Assembly: GCA_015068085.1 (NCBI GenBank)
Contig: SVLF01000024.1
Location: forward strand, 1 to 40,543
Length of the DNA: 40,543 nucleotides
Source: Oscillospiraceae bacterium
GTDB taxonomy: Bacteria > Bacillota > Clostridia > Oscillospirales > JAAYXM01
Direction: 5' to 3'
Shown piece by piece: positions 18,801 through 26,325 of this stretch. How positions within the stretch are numbered: the stretch's first letter is position 1; every line of letters starts with the position of its first letter. The position numbers and the translations under genes are program-made. The notes beneath the pieces are model-generated. The model saw only the letters and a program-made list of their open reading frames with translations. It did not search any database and had not been told where the DNA came from.

Positions 18801-21047
18801 AAGGGCGGCACTCACCACAGCTACAGTTTCCATTCCCAGGCGGAAAACGCAAATCCGCTCTCCGGACTTGACTTCACCACAAAGTGGGATGAAAACGGCA
18901 ATTATGTAACCGGTGCTCAGGTGGCGAAGGAAACCGGCGAATACGAAATGAGCTTCTGGAACGATAAGAATGAGTTTGTGACAGAATCGGTTACAAAACA
19001 GGCGGGAGAGTATATAGGCTCGTATGCAGATATATCACTTGAACCCGGTCAGGACCCGAACTCTCCGTGGACAGGGTTCTACGACACAGTATATCCGCGC
19101 GGATATTCGTGGTTTTCAAAGGTTCGCCGTGATACAGAGCTTGAGAGCGGTAACTTCTCCGTCGAGTTTGATGTCAAGGATTATCGTAAGGCATCAACAA
19201 GCAGCGACGGCGTTAAGCTGCGAATGACTCAGCTTAATGATTTCACTCCGGATGAGGTTGTTATAGCCGCAGGCTATGTTCCGTACAGAGCTGCAAACCT
19301 TGTGATGCCGAGAACACTCGACTATGTTCTTGTAAACCGCGAGAGCGACGGAGAAGAGCTTGATACGCTCTATACCACGGTCTTTGAACCGTATAAAAAT
19401 ACGCCGTACATAAGTAGTATGACAGCTGTAGATATATCGACGGATGAAATGGTGAATGATGACGATGTTGCCCGTGCGATAAAGGTTGTTCACGCAAGCG
19501 GAAGGGTTGACTATGTCATATACGCAACAAACAACGGTGCAACCTATACGGTGACGGATAAGGACGAAGACGGAAAAAACGTATATGAGTTCAGCTTCCG
19601 CGGTGCAATCGGAGTTCTCAGCCGAAGTGCCGACAGTGCCGATGCATCCGTTATTTACAGATATGTTATCGACGGAGATATAATAGGCAGTGAGACAGGT
19701 GAAGTAGCAAGCTATACGGGAACGGTAGCGGGATTTAACCGTGACCTTGCATTTGATAATTACATTGATGTAAATCTTGAATGTGAGGATGAAAGCGTTC
19801 TTGTCGGAAAGTTTATAAACATTGAAAACGACGGTGTGCGCAACGGTTCGTTTGAGATTGACGGCGCGAAGAAGCTTTCTGACAAGGTTGTAAGGCTCAG
19901 TATTGGAACAACCTCTCTCATCCGCGGACATAAGGATAAAACGGACTTTGACAGCGGATATATCTACGATATTGCCGAAAATCAGAAGTTCACAATCCCG
20001 ATGTCTTATAAGGAGGAAGGGGTGCCGGAAGTAGAGAATCCCGGCAACGTTTCCGTAAGCGCCGGAAGCACGGTAACAGTTGATATCAACGCAGAAAGCC
20101 CGGTTCATGCCTCAAACCTTGAGTATATCGGTACAAATCTCCCGCGAGGGGCAAGCGTAAATGCCGAAACGGGAGTATTCACCTGGAAGCCGGACAGCTC
20201 ACAGGTTGGAAACAACCATGTCACAATAACGGTTTGCGACCCGGACGGACGCGAAAGCGCCATTCATTTTACAGTAACCGTCTATGGTTCTACTACCGGA
20301 GATAAAAACAGAAATGAGGAAACACCGTCAACGGGAGACTCCGGTGGTTCGTCTGGCGGAGGCGGTGGAGGCGGTGAAGACACACCGACTGACAAGGCGG
20401 AGGATACGACAAACATCGACGCATCCGATGAAAATGGTAACGATGATGCTGCCACTCAGCCTGATGTAGGGAACGGCGGTTCCGACGTTCCGCAATTTAC
20501 GGATTTAACCAACCACGCATGGGCAGTGGACGCGATAAACACACTCGCGGAAGCCGGAATAATAAAGGGTACGTCTGCAACTTCGTTCAGCCCATCGGCA
20601 AATATAACCCGCGCAGATTTTGCTCTGCTTCTCGTTCGAGCGTTCGAGCTCGAAAGTGACAACACCCAGAACTTCGCGGACGTCTCAGCTTCCGACTACT
20701 TCGCACCCGAGCTTGCAATCGCACGAAACAACGGAATTATCTCCGGCATCGGAGATAACAAGTTCGCACCGCGCAACACAATCACTCGCCAGGATATGAT
20801 GGTGATAGTCTACCGCGCACTGCAGAAAGTCAATGTAGGGTTCGGCATTTATGACGAACCGCAATATGAGGACTTCGCCACCGTTGCGGAATACGCAAAA
20901 CCCGCCGTCACCGCTCTCATCGGCACAGGCCTTGTCAACGGCAAGAACGGACTTATAGCCCCGACGGATTACACAACACGAGCAGAAGTCGCAGTGCTTA
21001 TTAAACGGATACTCGACTACACAAACAAGGAGAATGTTTTAAAATGA
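12822..21047 (+). CDS. Giant SLH-anchored heparinase II/III-like polysaccharide lyase
   Basis: This 2741-aa protein has a GTG start after AAAAGGAG and a signal peptide (residues 1-25). Residues about 36-245 duplicate the N-terminal module of the preceding gene. Then Ig-like BIG2 domains alternate with related sandwich modules up to about 1265. The catalytic part (about 1270-2200) has an alpha-helical toroid with a zinc ribbon (CRYCG near 1337, CMECK near 1369) and a heparinase II/III sandwich with HMSHKHRD (1880-1887), APDIGEP and TISHNTVLV. This family beta-eliminates uronate-containing polysaccharides; the substrate here is unknown. After an Ig-like domain and a Gly/Asp-rich linker, three SLH repeats (about 2558-2735) bind the pyruvylated cell wall polymer, keeping it on the surface. 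The lipoprotein gene overlaps its stop. Confidence 0.88.
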   Translation: MKRIISFLLLLTLVSGLLPAGVLASEETGDTANKSYTYVFTNAAHTGSATATSVVSFSATAHSIDTTVASVSAPWGYVAQSFPHTVAAMGTEAANARLSYYRPDSKAANAVVFNPQSEDAASALCLEIDVANGGEFVPSLKYSKHSLGPVVELYVVPKGDTAPTNTTLSDYVKSLDEKYHIGTVNAYGSGSGTDNFSPRTLSAGRYYFIIVPNGESESAAAYATNNNKTFHYFLPASLTFDPRELQVTASLGSEAIEIGESTKITALSSMVDGGELPGEVTYSFASKNTGVAEVDNDGNVTAVSDGTAEIVVTASCGTLKASKTLSVKVSKPLPDAPSFTYDFNQIDGKTSNNLVLDPTNAGYDNTNGTWEYVKVSGTSVRTVDYYGIYISMYDTTDYVALKLNVPYAGKYNAKLVYYQDKKTGGVGDVFLIPASADISTTAAVDGNKEKINLLRDISYFNTEPDPVSKYDVESDTAALTIPEAGEYYLIFRSTGTHSGYYGQYPHKFILEGKDTSASAVMYATVTTSKKEVKPGETAEVIATGWMNNGEELTNDVVYTYEPSDSSVISIDEKGKITGLKDGRVSIKVTLSVGERALTYEVPFIVDSTEKTGYTVFYNLAEVSAANITSKPAFATMTPDRNDNFWGYLANSDSQATPNWAFSYTESGLRIGQNRWASFVINVPVEGVYTMYIEHGMHKEGCDVGVYVSDGTQTDSPIDDAYFVGSFNTLDANADNYKTLNANPSYIANVSLKKGINRVAFRAPKSSGNAFAIAGNIILDGGDKTLLMHADMEISDGGKVTVSGKMSDGSDADLSRAEIKYQSSNTEVVEVPAKGNALIIKAPGEATITAEISLNGEEPVTVTKKLTVTKLPEAFPGIDVEYNFYEKSGSWDPVNNPPEGFDAAKYPGDLRGITYQYTGVNGMGNWQYGMTGGNAAWTPKYGQVYMYEGAEDNPEKFLRLQLPKVGDWVAFDIKVPQKGRYVAEFLYSVQGTYATKSDIFILPKDETTDTWEEITEILKTATPIGTADYYDENVVTYKAETIELGEVQFEKAGEYRLIFKRRADSVFGYDFPKKLTLYGKNQMHYIDMYLDKNEIEFGDTAKINVTASRLDGSVLSPEDYVMSASSSDSTVVSVSNDGVVAGKGDGTATISVKIEDKAGNIVTGEFIVTAVDNTPIIGSSLNVKDVLYEEETADISWVLERESKNSVVIPAGSITYYYSEPGVVSIDNMGVIRGEKAGTVEISASAIFRGEEMTAKATVEVVVDDRKTEPTYYTYEKREAIAENVRKYDWAKSQMKSACNQADKYLDKYMTIYAQLPGEGIPRSVRASLKDDPDAYTCRYCGTDLTAKYAGGLVSGFAVDVVNRPWQVQCMECKRLFPSNDFESFFELGRDQAGYFDVTRARQKHHEMLFHNGVECECEAPAEEFSDAWYEFYGYGNPEGYLYNELYSELRDKSKPESYNKDPRTGETIDGNRWGVDDGFGYKTGRMATETCEEIYTYIAVYNRELHAEMEDALLYLTRAYLFNGDEKYGRAGAILTDRLADLYPSYDLEGIGGIKYAHNDGNRGVGKIFGCISEANYTQRNALACDAFFPMIEDAEVLSFLHAEAVKRGLKNDKSTPEKIWDNWERGILDETYYAMQRRQINGNFGMKQNAIACAAIIRDREPLTSEMLKWLYATDTTPNDWHKAAGGDLMTQLIDVVDRDGNNNESNPYYNSIIIQNLYVAAEALSYYKGEGDYNLYDNPKFAELFVGLIPFFTTENKTLAIGDGGGTANVGGLEYITYYYDAFDKLKDTVYGPQIADYLYMRNGFTAEGLSYDIYKKNPESLEEEVLKYMSDTVQQGSRNLTGYGLAILRDGVKSKNSTAQTAVNTLRDNWIYYGGTHMSHKHRDTLTLSMDAYGIDVAPDIGEPEQKTYQPNRFQWVRTTISHNTVLVNEKEQPNYTVNGNPLHFEDAGAVKVMDIEAPGVYNETSQYRRTAVMIEASDDVSYTVDFFRVKGGTHHSYSFHSQAENANPLSGLDFTTKWDENGNYVTGAQVAKETGEYEMSFWNDKNEFVTESVTKQAGEYIGSYADISLEPGQDPNSPWTGFYDTVYPRGYSWFSKVRRDTELESGNFSVEFDVKDYRKASTSSDGVKLRMTQLNDFTPDEVVIAAGYVPYRAANLVMPRTLDYVLVNRESDGEELDTLYTTVFEPYKNTPYISSMTAVDISTDEMVNDDDVARAIKVVHASGRVDYVIYATNNGATYTVTDKDEDGKNVYEFSFRGAIGVLSRSADSADASVIYRYVIDGDIIGSETGEVASYTGTVAGFNRDLAFDNYIDVNLECEDESVLVGKFINIENDGVRNGSFEIDGAKKLSDKVVRLSIGTTSLIRGHKDKTDFDSGYIYDIAENQKFTIPMSYKEEGVPEVENPGNVSVSAGSTVTVDINAESPVHASNLEYIGTNLPRGASVNAETGVFTWKPDSSQVGNNHVTITVCDPDGRESAIHFTVTVYGSTTGDKNRNEETPSTGDSGGSSGGGGGGGEDTPTDKAEDTTNIDASDENGNDDAATQPDVGNGGSDVPQFTDLTNHAWAVDAINTLAEAGIIKGTSATSFSPSANITRADFALLLVRAFELESDNTQNFADVSASDYFAPELAIARNNGIISGIGDNKFAPRNTITRQDMMVIVYRALQKVNVGFGIYDEPQYEDFATVAEYAKPAVTALIGTGLVNGKNGLIAPTDYTTRAEVAVLIKRILDYTNKENVLK

Positions 21048-22600
21048 AAAAACTTATTTCAATAATTTTAGCAACTGTAATGCTTCTCGCGCTTTGTGCG
21101 TGCGGAGGAACGGGAACAACATCGGGAGATGTTTCTTACGACATCCCGGAAGGAAAGCAGATTCCCGATGATGCTGTGCTTGACATAACAATTGCGAGCC
21201 ATGCAAGTTGGCCGTATCGCGAGGATTGGGCGGTGTGGAACTACATTCGCGAAAGCATTGGCGGAACGCTCAATATAAACGCTGTTCCGGCAACGGATTT
21301 TGCAACAAAGTTTTCTCTCGTTATGGCATCTCCCGATATGCTTCCGGACGTTTTCGGTTTTCAGGGAAAGCCCAGCGGAATGTCAAATTATATTGAACAG
21401 GGAGCTTTCCTTTCTTTAGATGATAACGCAGAGTATCTTCCGGATTATAATTCCTTCTGGGATAGTGTTCCTGAAGAAGAAAAGTGGATGATAGACACTC
21501 GCAGAGAAGCAGACGGAAAAGTATACTATGCTCCGATTTACGGAATGGAACGCTCGACAAATCTGCGTGCATGGCTTTACAGAAAAGATGTTTTTGAAAA
21601 ACACAATCTTACAGTGCCGACAACAATGGAGGAGCTTTATGAAACGAGTAAGACCTTAAAAGAGCTGTATCCCGATTCGTATCCATTCAGTATGCGCTCA
21701 GGACTGGCAAACATCAACGTTATCGGCTGCTCGTGGAAACCAAACTTCCATTACGGTGTGTATTATGATTTCGAAAACGAAAAGTGGTGCTATGGAGCGA
21801 CCGAGAAGGAAATGTTTGAGATTGTTGAGTACTTAAATCGTATGGTGACAGAAAAACTTATTCCGGCAGACTTCATGACGATAAACACAGCAACATGGCA
21901 AGAGCTTGTAGCAACAGAACGTGGATTTATAATGCCTGAATACCAGACAAGGATAGACTTTTTCAACGCAATCGCCCGTGAAAAGAATCCGGAATATACC
22001 CTTGCAGTCATGACTCCGCCTTATGCAGAAAACGGAACCGGAGTTCCTATGGTTAATAAGTTCAACTATGATCCCATGGGATTTTCTGTAGCGAATACAA
22101 AAAATGAACAGAGCATTGCAAATGCATTCCGCTTTGTGAATTGGTTCTATTCGGATGAAGGAGAGGAAACAGTCAGCTGGGGAAAGGAAGGGGAAACATA
22201 CGAGGTCGTTGACGGTAAAAAAAGATTCATTCTTCCTGAAGGAGAGGAATCCGTACAGGAGCTTTACGGATTCCGTACAATAGGAACATATCTCCGCTGT
22301 GACCCGGAAAGTGTTGATTTGTCGATATCCAAAGAACAGGCTGAAACGACGGATCAAATTCTGGATTATACATATCCGCACCTTGAGCCGACGCTTTATA
22401 TGAGTCTTAGTTCAGATGATTTCAACAAAATACAGGAAAGCGATACTTCTATCGCAACATTTGTTATGGAAAACCTCCAGAAGTTCGTTATTGGCCAGCG
22501 TTCGATGTCGGAATGGGATACATTCCAGAAGGAGCTTTCTGAGCTTCCTGTTGAAGATGTTTTAAGTGTATACGAAGAAGCATATAACAGAATAAAATAA
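21044..22600 (+). CDS. Extracellular solute-binding lipoprotein (ABC sugar importer type)
   Basis: This 518-aa protein has a lipoprotein signal ending in a LCAC lipobox (Cys near residue 19-20), so it is membrane-tethered. The body resembles family 1 (LipO/YtcQ-type) sugar-binding proteins, with ASPDMLPDVFGF, DTRREADGKVYYAPIYG, LRAWLYRKDVFEKHNLTVP and a C-terminal TFQKELSEL segment. These normally deliver oligosaccharides to a pair of permeases. Its ATG overlaps the TGA of the surface lyase (ATGA), with AAGGAG upstream inside that gene, so the two are translationally coupled. No permease or ATPase follows; a strong terminator comes right after. Permeases elsewhere in the genome must serve it. 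Product capture after lyase cleavage is the likely job. Confidence 0.9.
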   Translation: MKKLISIILATVMLLALCACGGTGTTSGDVSYDIPEGKQIPDDAVLDITIASHASWPYREDWAVWNYIRESIGGTLNINAVPATDFATKFSLVMASPDMLPDVFGFQGKPSGMSNYIEQGAFLSLDDNAEYLPDYNSFWDSVPEEEKWMIDTRREADGKVYYAPIYGMERSTNLRAWLYRKDVFEKHNLTVPTTMEELYETSKTLKELYPDSYPFSMRSGLANINVIGCSWKPNFHYGVYYDFENEKWCYGATEKEMFEIVEYLNRMVTEKLIPADFMTINTATWQELVATERGFIMPEYQTRIDFFNAIAREKNPEYTLAVMTPPYAENGTGVPMVNKFNYDPMGFSVANTKNEQSIANAFRFVNWFYSDEGEETVSWGKEGETYEVVDGKKRFILPEGEESVQELYGFRTIGTYLRCDPESVDLSISKEQAETTDQILDYTYPHLEPTLYMSLSSDDFNKIQESDTSIATFVMENLQKFVIGQRSMSEWDTFQKELSELPVEDVLSVYEEAYNRIK

Positions 22601-22607
22601 AAAACAA

Positions 22608-22638
22608 CTGCTGCGTTCATTCAAGGTGAACGCAGCAG
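22608..22638. terminator. Bidirectional terminator between the lipoprotein and ClpE-like genes
   Basis: A perfect 12-bp stem (CTGCTGCGTTCA / TGAACGCAGCAG) has a 7-base loop. T-rich tails follow on plus (CTCTTTTA) and minus (TTGTTTTTTATTTTATT). It separates the surface block from the core operon. Confidence 0.88.
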
Positions 22639-22643
22639 CTCTT

Positions 22644-24950
22644 TTATGCAATGGATATATTCACTTTTTCATCCGTTATGGAAACGGAGATTTCGGAAAC
22701 CGTTTTGTCGAAGTTCTCGATTATAAGATTTGCAATCTCGTCCTCAAGCTCTTTTTGGATTGTACGGCGAAGATTACGCGCACCGTATTTTTCGGAGAAG
22801 GACTTATTTGTGAGATAATCAAGAAGTGTATCATCAAACGTAAATGTGATTTGTTTCTCGCGAAGCGAAGCAGTGAGGTCGGAAAGCATAATTTTTGCAA
22901 TTTCCTTGAAGTTTTCCTTTGAAAGGGCGTTGAATGCAACAATTTCGTCGATACGGTTTATAAACTCCGGACGCAAGAAATCAGAAAGTGCTTTCATCGT
23001 CTTTTCTTTGTTATATTCGGTGGTCGAGTGATTAAATCCTGCCGTTCCGCCCTTGAACTGGCTTCCCGCGTTGGAGGTCATAACAATAACTGCGTTTTCA
23101 AAGTTTACTTCGCGCCCCTGCGCGTCTGTTATGCGTCCGTCGTCGAGAATCTGCAGAAGAATGTTGAGAACATCAGGGTGTGCTTTTTCGATCTCATCGA
23201 AGAGGACAACGGAATACGGCTTGCGGCGGATTTTTTCGGTAAGCTGTCCTGCTTCATCATAGCCGACATATCCCGGAGGCGCGCCGATAAGCTTCGACAC
23301 AGCATGCTTTTCCATAAACTCTGACATATCAAGGCGGATGAGCGATTCGGGAGAGTTAAACAAATCGGAAGCAAGGCATTTTACAAGCTCGGTTTTACCG
23401 ACACCGGTGGAGCCGGTGAAGAGGAAGGAAACAGGCTTTCTCTTCGGTGAGATACCCACGCGGTTGCGCTTTATTGCGGCGGCAACCGCAGAAACTGCCT
23501 CATCCTGACCGATAATGCGCCGCTTTAAGCGGCTCTCAAGCTCGGATAAGCGCTTGAATTCTGTTTCGCATATTGCAGATGCGGGAATCTTTGTCCACAG
23601 CTCGATAACTCTTGCAAGATCCTCCTCGGAAAGCTCGGGAACGGGTTCTTGCGAAAGCTCTTCATGGCGCTCTTTCAGCTTGCATTCCTCGCTCTTTAAA
23701 AGAGCAAGGCGTTCAAATGCCTGCTCAGACGTATCGGACAGAAGCGTCTCACGCTCTGCTTCGATTTCACAGAGCTTCTTCTCGACAAGAATAAGCTCTG
23801 TGATTGCTTTGCTCTTAAGATTCAAATCAGAACAAGCTTCATCGATTAAGTCAATTGCCTTATCCGGAAGAAAACGGTCGGTTATATATCTCTCGGAAAG
23901 AGTGACGGCAAGGCGTGCTATTTCGTCGGTTATGTGCACGCAGTGGAAGCGTTCGTAGTAATGCGCGATACCGCGGATTATTTCCACGGTTTCGTCGATG
24001 GACGGCTCGTTCACGATAACCGTCTGGAAGCGGCGTTCAAGAGCACTGTCCTTTTCGATATGCTTTCTGTATTCGGTAAAGGTAGTTGCACCTATAACCT
24101 GAATTTCGCCGCGGGAAAGGGCAGGCTTTAAGATGTTTGCCGCGTTCATTGAGCCTTCGGCATCGCCTGCACCGACAAGGGTGTGAACCTCGTCAATAAC
24201 AAGAATAACGTTACCTTTCTTTTTTATGTCGTCAATAAGCCCTTTCATACGGCTTTCAAACTGACCTCGGAACTGAGTGCCGGCAACAAGCGACGTAAGG
24301 TCAAGAAGGTATATTTCCTTGTCGCAAAGCTTTGCGGGAACGCTGCCTTCGCTTACCTTTATTGCGAGACCCTCGGCGATCGCTGTTTTACCTACACCCG
24401 GCTCACCTATAAGGCACGGGTTGTTTTTCTGACGGCGGTTGAGTATCTGGATAACGCGCTCAATTTCAACATCGCGACCGACAATTCTGTCAAGCTTTCC
24501 ACTTTTTGCGCGGTCTGTGAGTGAAATACAGAAGTTGTCGAGAAATTTAAACTTCGGCGGCTTTTTTTCTCCCTTGCGCGGTTCTGTTCCGGTTGGTGCG
24601 GAGGCGTGTGATGGCTGCTCCGGCTGATGGGGAACAGCACCGAAAAGCTTGTTGAGAAAAGGAAAGGTTGCTGTTTTTCCGTCAGCATCCTCTGCTGCGG
24701 TTTCATCGGCAAGGGCGGGGAGTTCGTCTCCGCTAAACTCGCCGAGCATACCCATCATTTCTCCTGTCATTGCGTCAAGCTCCTCATCGGAAATGCCCAT
24801 CTTTTTCATAAAATCATCGACGGGCTTTATTCCGAGCTCGCGTGCGCATTTAAGGCAGATGCCTTCACTTGTGGTCTTGTCACCTTCGACCTTTGTGATA
24901 AATATTACGGCAAGGTTTTTCTTGCATCTGCTGCATAAAGTAGGCTGCAT
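22644..24950 (-). CDS. ClpE-like AAA+ unfoldase with N-terminal zinc finger
   Basis: This 768-aa protein starts with a four-cysteine zinc finger (CSRC, then CLKC about 25 residues on), as in ClpE, in place of the usual Clp N-domain repeats. The first AAA module has Walker A GEPGVGKT (about 182) and Walker B VILVIDEVHT. A short coiled-coil M-domain follows (about 400-450). The second module has GSTGVGKTE (about 512), VVLFDEIEKAHPDV and sensor FINRIDEIV. A TAGF tripeptide context after the second Walker B resembles the ClpP-docking loop, so partnership with ClpP in protein quality control is likely. It is last in an operon with pgsA, with a 45-base gap, and no CtsR gene is visible. ClpC is the alternative name, but the zinc finger favours ClpE. 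Confidence 0.9.
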   Translation of the reverse strand: MQPTLCSRCKKNLAVIFITKVEGDKTTSEGICLKCARELGIKPVDDFMKKMGISDEELDAMTGEMMGMLGEFSGDELPALADETAAEDADGKTATFPFLNKLFGAVPHQPEQPSHASAPTGTEPRKGEKKPPKFKFLDNFCISLTDRAKSGKLDRIVGRDVEIERVIQILNRRQKNNPCLIGEPGVGKTAIAEGLAIKVSEGSVPAKLCDKEIYLLDLTSLVAGTQFRGQFESRMKGLIDDIKKKGNVILVIDEVHTLVGAGDAEGSMNAANILKPALSRGEIQVIGATTFTEYRKHIEKDSALERRFQTVIVNEPSIDETVEIIRGIAHYYERFHCVHITDEIARLAVTLSERYITDRFLPDKAIDLIDEACSDLNLKSKAITELILVEKKLCEIEAERETLLSDTSEQAFERLALLKSEECKLKERHEELSQEPVPELSEEDLARVIELWTKIPASAICETEFKRLSELESRLKRRIIGQDEAVSAVAAAIKRNRVGISPKRKPVSFLFTGSTGVGKTELVKCLASDLFNSPESLIRLDMSEFMEKHAVSKLIGAPPGYVGYDEAGQLTEKIRRKPYSVVLFDEIEKAHPDVLNILLQILDDGRITDAQGREVNFENAVIVMTSNAGSQFKGGTAGFNHSTTEYNKEKTMKALSDFLRPEFINRIDEIVAFNALSKENFKEIAKIMLSDLTASLREKQITFTFDDTLLDYLTNKSFSEKYGARNLRRTIQKELEDEIANLIIENFDKTVSEISVSITDEKVNISIA

Positions 24951-24995
24951 AGTAGTTTACCAATCCTTTTTATAGATTATACTTTTAGTTTTTTA

Positions 24996-25544
24996 TTAAA
25001 ACGATGTAGTATCGTGTGTTTTTTTGAATTTAAGATACTGGCAGAGGTAGCTGAAAAATGCGAGAAAGGATACGGCTACCGCTGCATAGGCAAAAACGGT
25101 TCTTACCACGGGAGGAATGATCTTGTCAAAGAGAAGGATGAGTATTCCTCCGATGACGAGAACGACAGTGGCAAGCTTTCCGAAAACATTTGCCTGGAAA
25201 ACTGCGGAGACTTCGTGGTAAAGCTTGACCCCGCCCATAACCTGAAGAAAATCCTTTGCAAATATCAGTGCAATTATCCACCACGGGATAAGCCCTGCGA
25301 TTGATATACACACAAAGACGGTTATTGTCATCATTTTGTCGGCAAGAGGGTCAAGGATTTTGCCGAGCTTAGTTATAAGGTTGAATTTGCGCGCAATAAT
25401 GCCGTCGAGCACATCGGTTATACCTGCAAGTGCATATACGCCGGCGGCGTAGGCATACGCGTGCGGGCTGTCGGAGAAAAAGACAACCACAAAAACAGGA
25501 ACAAGACACATTCTGAAGATTGATAATAAATTCGGTATATTCAT
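24996..25544 (-). CDS. pgsA: CDP-diacylglycerol-glycerol-3-phosphate 3-phosphatidyltransferase
   Basis: This 182-aa integral membrane enzyme makes phosphatidylglycerolphosphate, the committed step to phosphatidylglycerol. The CDP-alcohol phosphotransferase motif D-G-x2-A-R-x8-G-x3-D-x3-D is complete, beginning DGIIARKF and ending with LDPLADKM. The N-terminus MNIPNLLSIFRMCLVPVFV is typical of PgsA. Several hydrophobic helices follow, and length is normal for the family. CAGGAAG lies about 10 bases before the ATG. It is seventh of eight genes in the minus-strand operon, 48 bases after the CvpA-family gene. Confidence 0.93.
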   Translation of the reverse strand: MNIPNLLSIFRMCLVPVFVVVFFSDSPHAYAYAAGVYALAGITDVLDGIIARKFNLITKLGKILDPLADKMMTITVFVCISIAGLIPWWIIALIFAKDFLQVMGGVKLYHEVSAVFQANVFGKLATVVLVIGGILILLFDKIIPPVVRTVFAYAAVAVSFLAFFSYLCQYLKFKKTHDTTSF

Positions 25545-25592
25545 ATTTTTTAACTTCCTGACTTACATAAAATTGACATTCTTTTTATATGT

Positions 25593-26303
25593 TTAAACCT
25601 TAAGGTGTTCGACTCCCATCGGCTTAAGTGTGGCAGAGAGCGCCGTTATCGGAGAAAAGCTCAGGATATTTTTTAATAAGAAGGTTTTATCCACTGTTTC
25701 GCTGTCGAGAACTATCCCAAATTTCAGCATTACGAAGGAAAGTGCCACTAATATAAGATAACCCAATATAATACCTAAAATAAGTCCGAGTGTTTTATTT
25801 ATAAAATTGATTCCCGGAATTTTTGACGCCAAGTTCAGAATTTTGAATAAAAGCGTCAGAACAAGCAGAGAGAGCAGAAAGAAAATGACGAACAGAACGG
25901 AATATGTAATTTTATATGCTATGCTGTTTGTCATTGCAACAATAGGTGTTACGATACTTTTTGTCATTGCTTCCGTAAAGTCCGAAATCGCATCATGCAC
26001 GATGTTCTCGGAAAAGCCGAGGTCAAGGAAAAGGTCGCCGACGGCAGTTGGATCGGATGCAGCTTCCTGCGGAGTGAGCTCTTCGCTTTTTGGCTCAATT
26101 GCCGAGGTTATGTAAGGAGAAACATATTTTTCTGAAATATACGGAGTTGCCTTCTCTGCGAGAAAACCGGCACAGGAAAATGCCAGAACAACCGCGAGAA
26201 TCCCGGCAAGCGTTTTTATCAGTCCGCGGCTTCTTCCGCGCAGCGCCGAGAAAAGAAGAATTGCCGCGGCTGCAAGGTCAACAATCAAAGGGGTAAAGGT
26301 CAT
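25593..26303 (-). CDS. CvpA family membrane protein
   Basis: This 236-aa protein has an N-terminal pair of hydrophobic helices (VDLAAAAILLFSALRGRSRG, a glycine- and arginine-rich turn typical of CvpA/colicin V production proteins). A soluble, acidic middle part follows, then three more helices with PGINFINKTLGLILGIILGY, the family's second signature. The biochemical role in Clostridia is unknown. The ATG at 26303 is chosen because GGAGGTG lies six bases upstream; an in-frame ATG at 26324 has no such site. It sits directly after the DUF5711 gene, a pairing I recall from other Clostridia, so the two probably act together at the membrane. Confidence 0.8.
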   Translation of the reverse strand: MTFTPLIVDLAAAAILLFSALRGRSRGLIKTLAGILAVVLAFSCAGFLAEKATPYISEKYVSPYITSAIEPKSEELTPQEAASDPTAVGDLFLDLGFSENIVHDAISDFTEAMTKSIVTPIVAMTNSIAYKITYSVLFVIFFLLSLLVLTLLFKILNLASKIPGINFINKTLGLILGIILGYLILVALSFVMLKFGIVLDSETVDKTFLLKNILSFSPITALSATLKPMGVEHLKV

Positions 26304-26325
26304 TCCGAACACCTCCGGTAACATT

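Noticed and set aside
18000..20108. Two long open frames on the minus strand inside the giant lyase gene (277 and 304 codons)
   Set aside because: Cysteine- and isoleucine-rich antisense translations with no recognisable motif, inside an unambiguous plus-strand gene; the strong codon bias of the sense gene leaves the antisense frame open.
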